Assembly (NCBI GenBank): GCA_030637805.1
Contig: DAOWFV010000056.1
Location: 1 to 6,657 of the forward strand
Length of the DNA stretch: 6,657 nucleotides
Source: Acidobacteriota bacterium
GTDB taxonomy: Bacteria; Acidobacteriota; Thermoanaerobaculia; Thermoanaerobaculales; Sulfomarinibacteraceae
Direction: 5' to 3'
The position numbers and the translations under genes were made by a program. The notes under the pieces were generated by a model. It was given only the letters and a program-made list of their open reading frames with translations, ran no database searches and was not told the origin of the DNA. Below, piece after piece: positions 5,950 through 6,657 of the stretch (positions within the stretch are counted from its first letter, which is position 1; each line of letters begins with the position of its first letter).

Positions 5950-5992
5950 GCAGAATCGTCGGCTGGAATCCTGGATGTCAAGCCCATTCTGC
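5950..5992. repeat. Inverted repeat inside the inter-array spacer
   Basis: GCAGAAT (5950-5956) and ATTCTGC (5986-5992) form a perfect 7-bp inverted repeat within the 71-bp spacer between the two heptad arrays. It is nested inside the larger inverted arrangement of the arrays. Confidence 0.4.
5952..5981 (-). promoter_or_regulatory. Weak sigma-70-like promoter candidate in the spacer
   Basis: On the - strand a perfect -35 hexamer TTGACA (5981-5976) is followed after 18 bp by GATTCT (5957-5952), which matches only 3 of 6 positions of the -10 consensus. If used, it would transcribe the left heptad array as a leader of over 200 nt ahead of the MFS gene. The -10 is poor, so confidence is low. Confidence 0.2.
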
Positions 5993-6018
5993 AACTTCAG
6001 TGAGTCTTTCAATGAAAC

Positions 6019-6105
6019 CTGAAGCCTGAGACCTGTGACCTGTGACTTGATCCCTGAGACCTGAGACCTGATGCCTGAGACCTGAGACCTGATGCCTTAA
6101 GCCTG
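6019..6105. repeat. Right heptanucleotide tandem array, inverted relative to the left one
   Basis: Twelve 7-bp units without a register slip (6019-6102), plus a final CTG. The order is CTGAAGC, CTGAGAC, two CTGTGAC, TTGATCC, two CTGAGAC, CTGATGC, two CTGAGAC, CTGATGC, CTTAAGC. The two triplets at 6054-6074 and 6075-6095 are identical 21-bp repeats. The reverse complement of CTGAGAC is the CAGGTCT unit of the left array in another phase, so the arrays are the same family in opposite orientation. For example, 6053-6070 is a perfect 18-bp inverted match of 5864-5881. Confidence 0.93.
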
Positions 6106-6126
6106 TATCCGCGCTGTGGCTGCCGA

Positions 6127-6657
6127 CTACCGCCGCCAGAACTCGCGGGTGAACAGCGCCAGCAGGGTGAAAATCTCGAGCCGGCCGAAGAGCATGCAGC
6201 CGGCGAGTACCAGCTTCACCACGCCGGGGAAGTGGGCGAAGTTGTCGTACGCGCCCACCTCTCCGAGGCCCGGGCCGACATTGCCGATGGCGGTCATCGA
6301 GGCCGAGATCGCGGTCAAGAGGTCGTAACCATAGGCGGCAACCACCGCTGCGCCGGCCAGCCCGATCAGGAGGTAGGCAGTGAGGAAAGCCCAGATGCCG
6401 GAGAGCACCGACTCCGAAACCACCGCGCCGCCGTACTTCACGGGCTTCACCGCGTGCGGGTGGATGAGCCGGTGGAGGGTGGCCCGCAGCGAGCGGATGG
6501 CGAGCAGCGCGCGCAGACTCTTGATACCGCCGCCGGTCGATCCCGACATCCCACCCAGCACCATCAGCGAGAGCAGCACGAGCAAGGGCAGGGTTGCCCA
6601 GCCCTCGAAGTCGGTGGTCACGTAGCCGGTGGTGGTCAGAATGCTGACCGCCTGGAA
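6127..6657 (-). CDS. trkH: TrkH-type potassium uptake transporter, C-terminal part
   Basis: Membrane subunit of a Trk/Ktr potassium uptake system. Only the last 176 residues are in the window; the frame is open through the right edge, so roughly the first two-thirds of a usual TrkH (about 480-500 residues) is missing. The visible part starts in the third pore loop (SILTTTGYVT, selectivity-filter TTTGY). A helix follows with the glycine-rich GGMSGSTGGGIK that gates TrkH proteins, then a basic cytoplasmic stretch (about 50-75), a long hydrophobic helix, and the fourth pore loop (SMTAIGNVGPG). The last hydrophobic segment is LVLAGCMLFGRLEIFTLLALF, with a short basic end. The stop is TAG at 6129-6127. 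An internal GTG at 6621 is not a real start, because the conserved TTTGY lies upstream of it. A cytoplasmic TrkA partner would be expected nearby but is not visible. Confidence 0.93.
   Translation of the reverse strand, partial: FQAVSILTTTGYVTTDFEGWATLPLLVLLSLMVLGGMSGSTGGGIKSLRALLAIRSLRATLHRLIHPHAVKPVKYGGAVVSESVLSGIWAFLTAYLLIGLAGAAVVAAYGYDLLTAISASMTAIGNVGPGLGEVGAYDNFAHFPGVVKLVLAGCMLFGRLEIFTLLALFTREFWRR

Noticed and set aside
5804..6029. Two 72-codon + strand frames with repeating Thr-Ser-His-Val-Ala-Arg-Arg
   Set aside because: A 7-bp repeat without stops gives 7-residue repeats in every frame. There is no ribosome site and no coding signal beyond the array.
5814..6105. CRISPR array
   Set aside because: The units are 7 bp, contiguous and without unique spacers, and no cas genes are present.

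Overview
The window is GC-rich and gene-dense, and it reads as a Gram-negative bacterium. It has a FecR-domain exported protein, a second exported protein with a signal peptide, a sigma-54 activator, and a 406-bp gap filled with short tandem repeats. The mix of an NtrC-type regulator, FecR and heptanucleotide arrays would suit Acidobacteriota or a former deltaproteobacterial lineage. That placement is a guess, because no marker gene is present.

Left part (1-4464, + strand): a membrane sensor histidine kinase, open at the left edge, is followed after 4 bp by an NtrC-family sigma-54 response regulator. The regulator overlaps by 4 bp (ATGA) a FecR-domain exported protein. After a 126-bp gap comes an exported protein made of two copies of one small beta-rich domain. 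That gap holds a very good -24/-12 sigma-54 promoter placed to transcribe the duplicated-domain gene. A second near-consensus -24/-12 site lies inside the 3' end of the kinase gene, 65 bp before the regulator's ATG (counted from its predicted +1), in a patch of uncharacteristic AT-rich codons. The region therefore looks like a self-contained signalling unit. The kinase phosphorylates the activator, the activator drives sigma-54 promoters, and the visible outputs are two exported proteins, with possible autoregulation. I regard this as the most interesting system in the window.

Middle (4465-5720): a strong rho-independent terminator ends the + strand unit. A TetA-like MFS drug/H+ antiporter runs convergently on the - strand.

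Right part (5721-6657): the gap upstream of the MFS gene holds an imperfect hairpin. Next come two heptanucleotide tandem arrays in opposite orientation (5814-5947 and 6019-6105) around a 71-bp spacer. The C-terminal part of a TrkH-type potassium transporter on the - strand then runs off the right edge.
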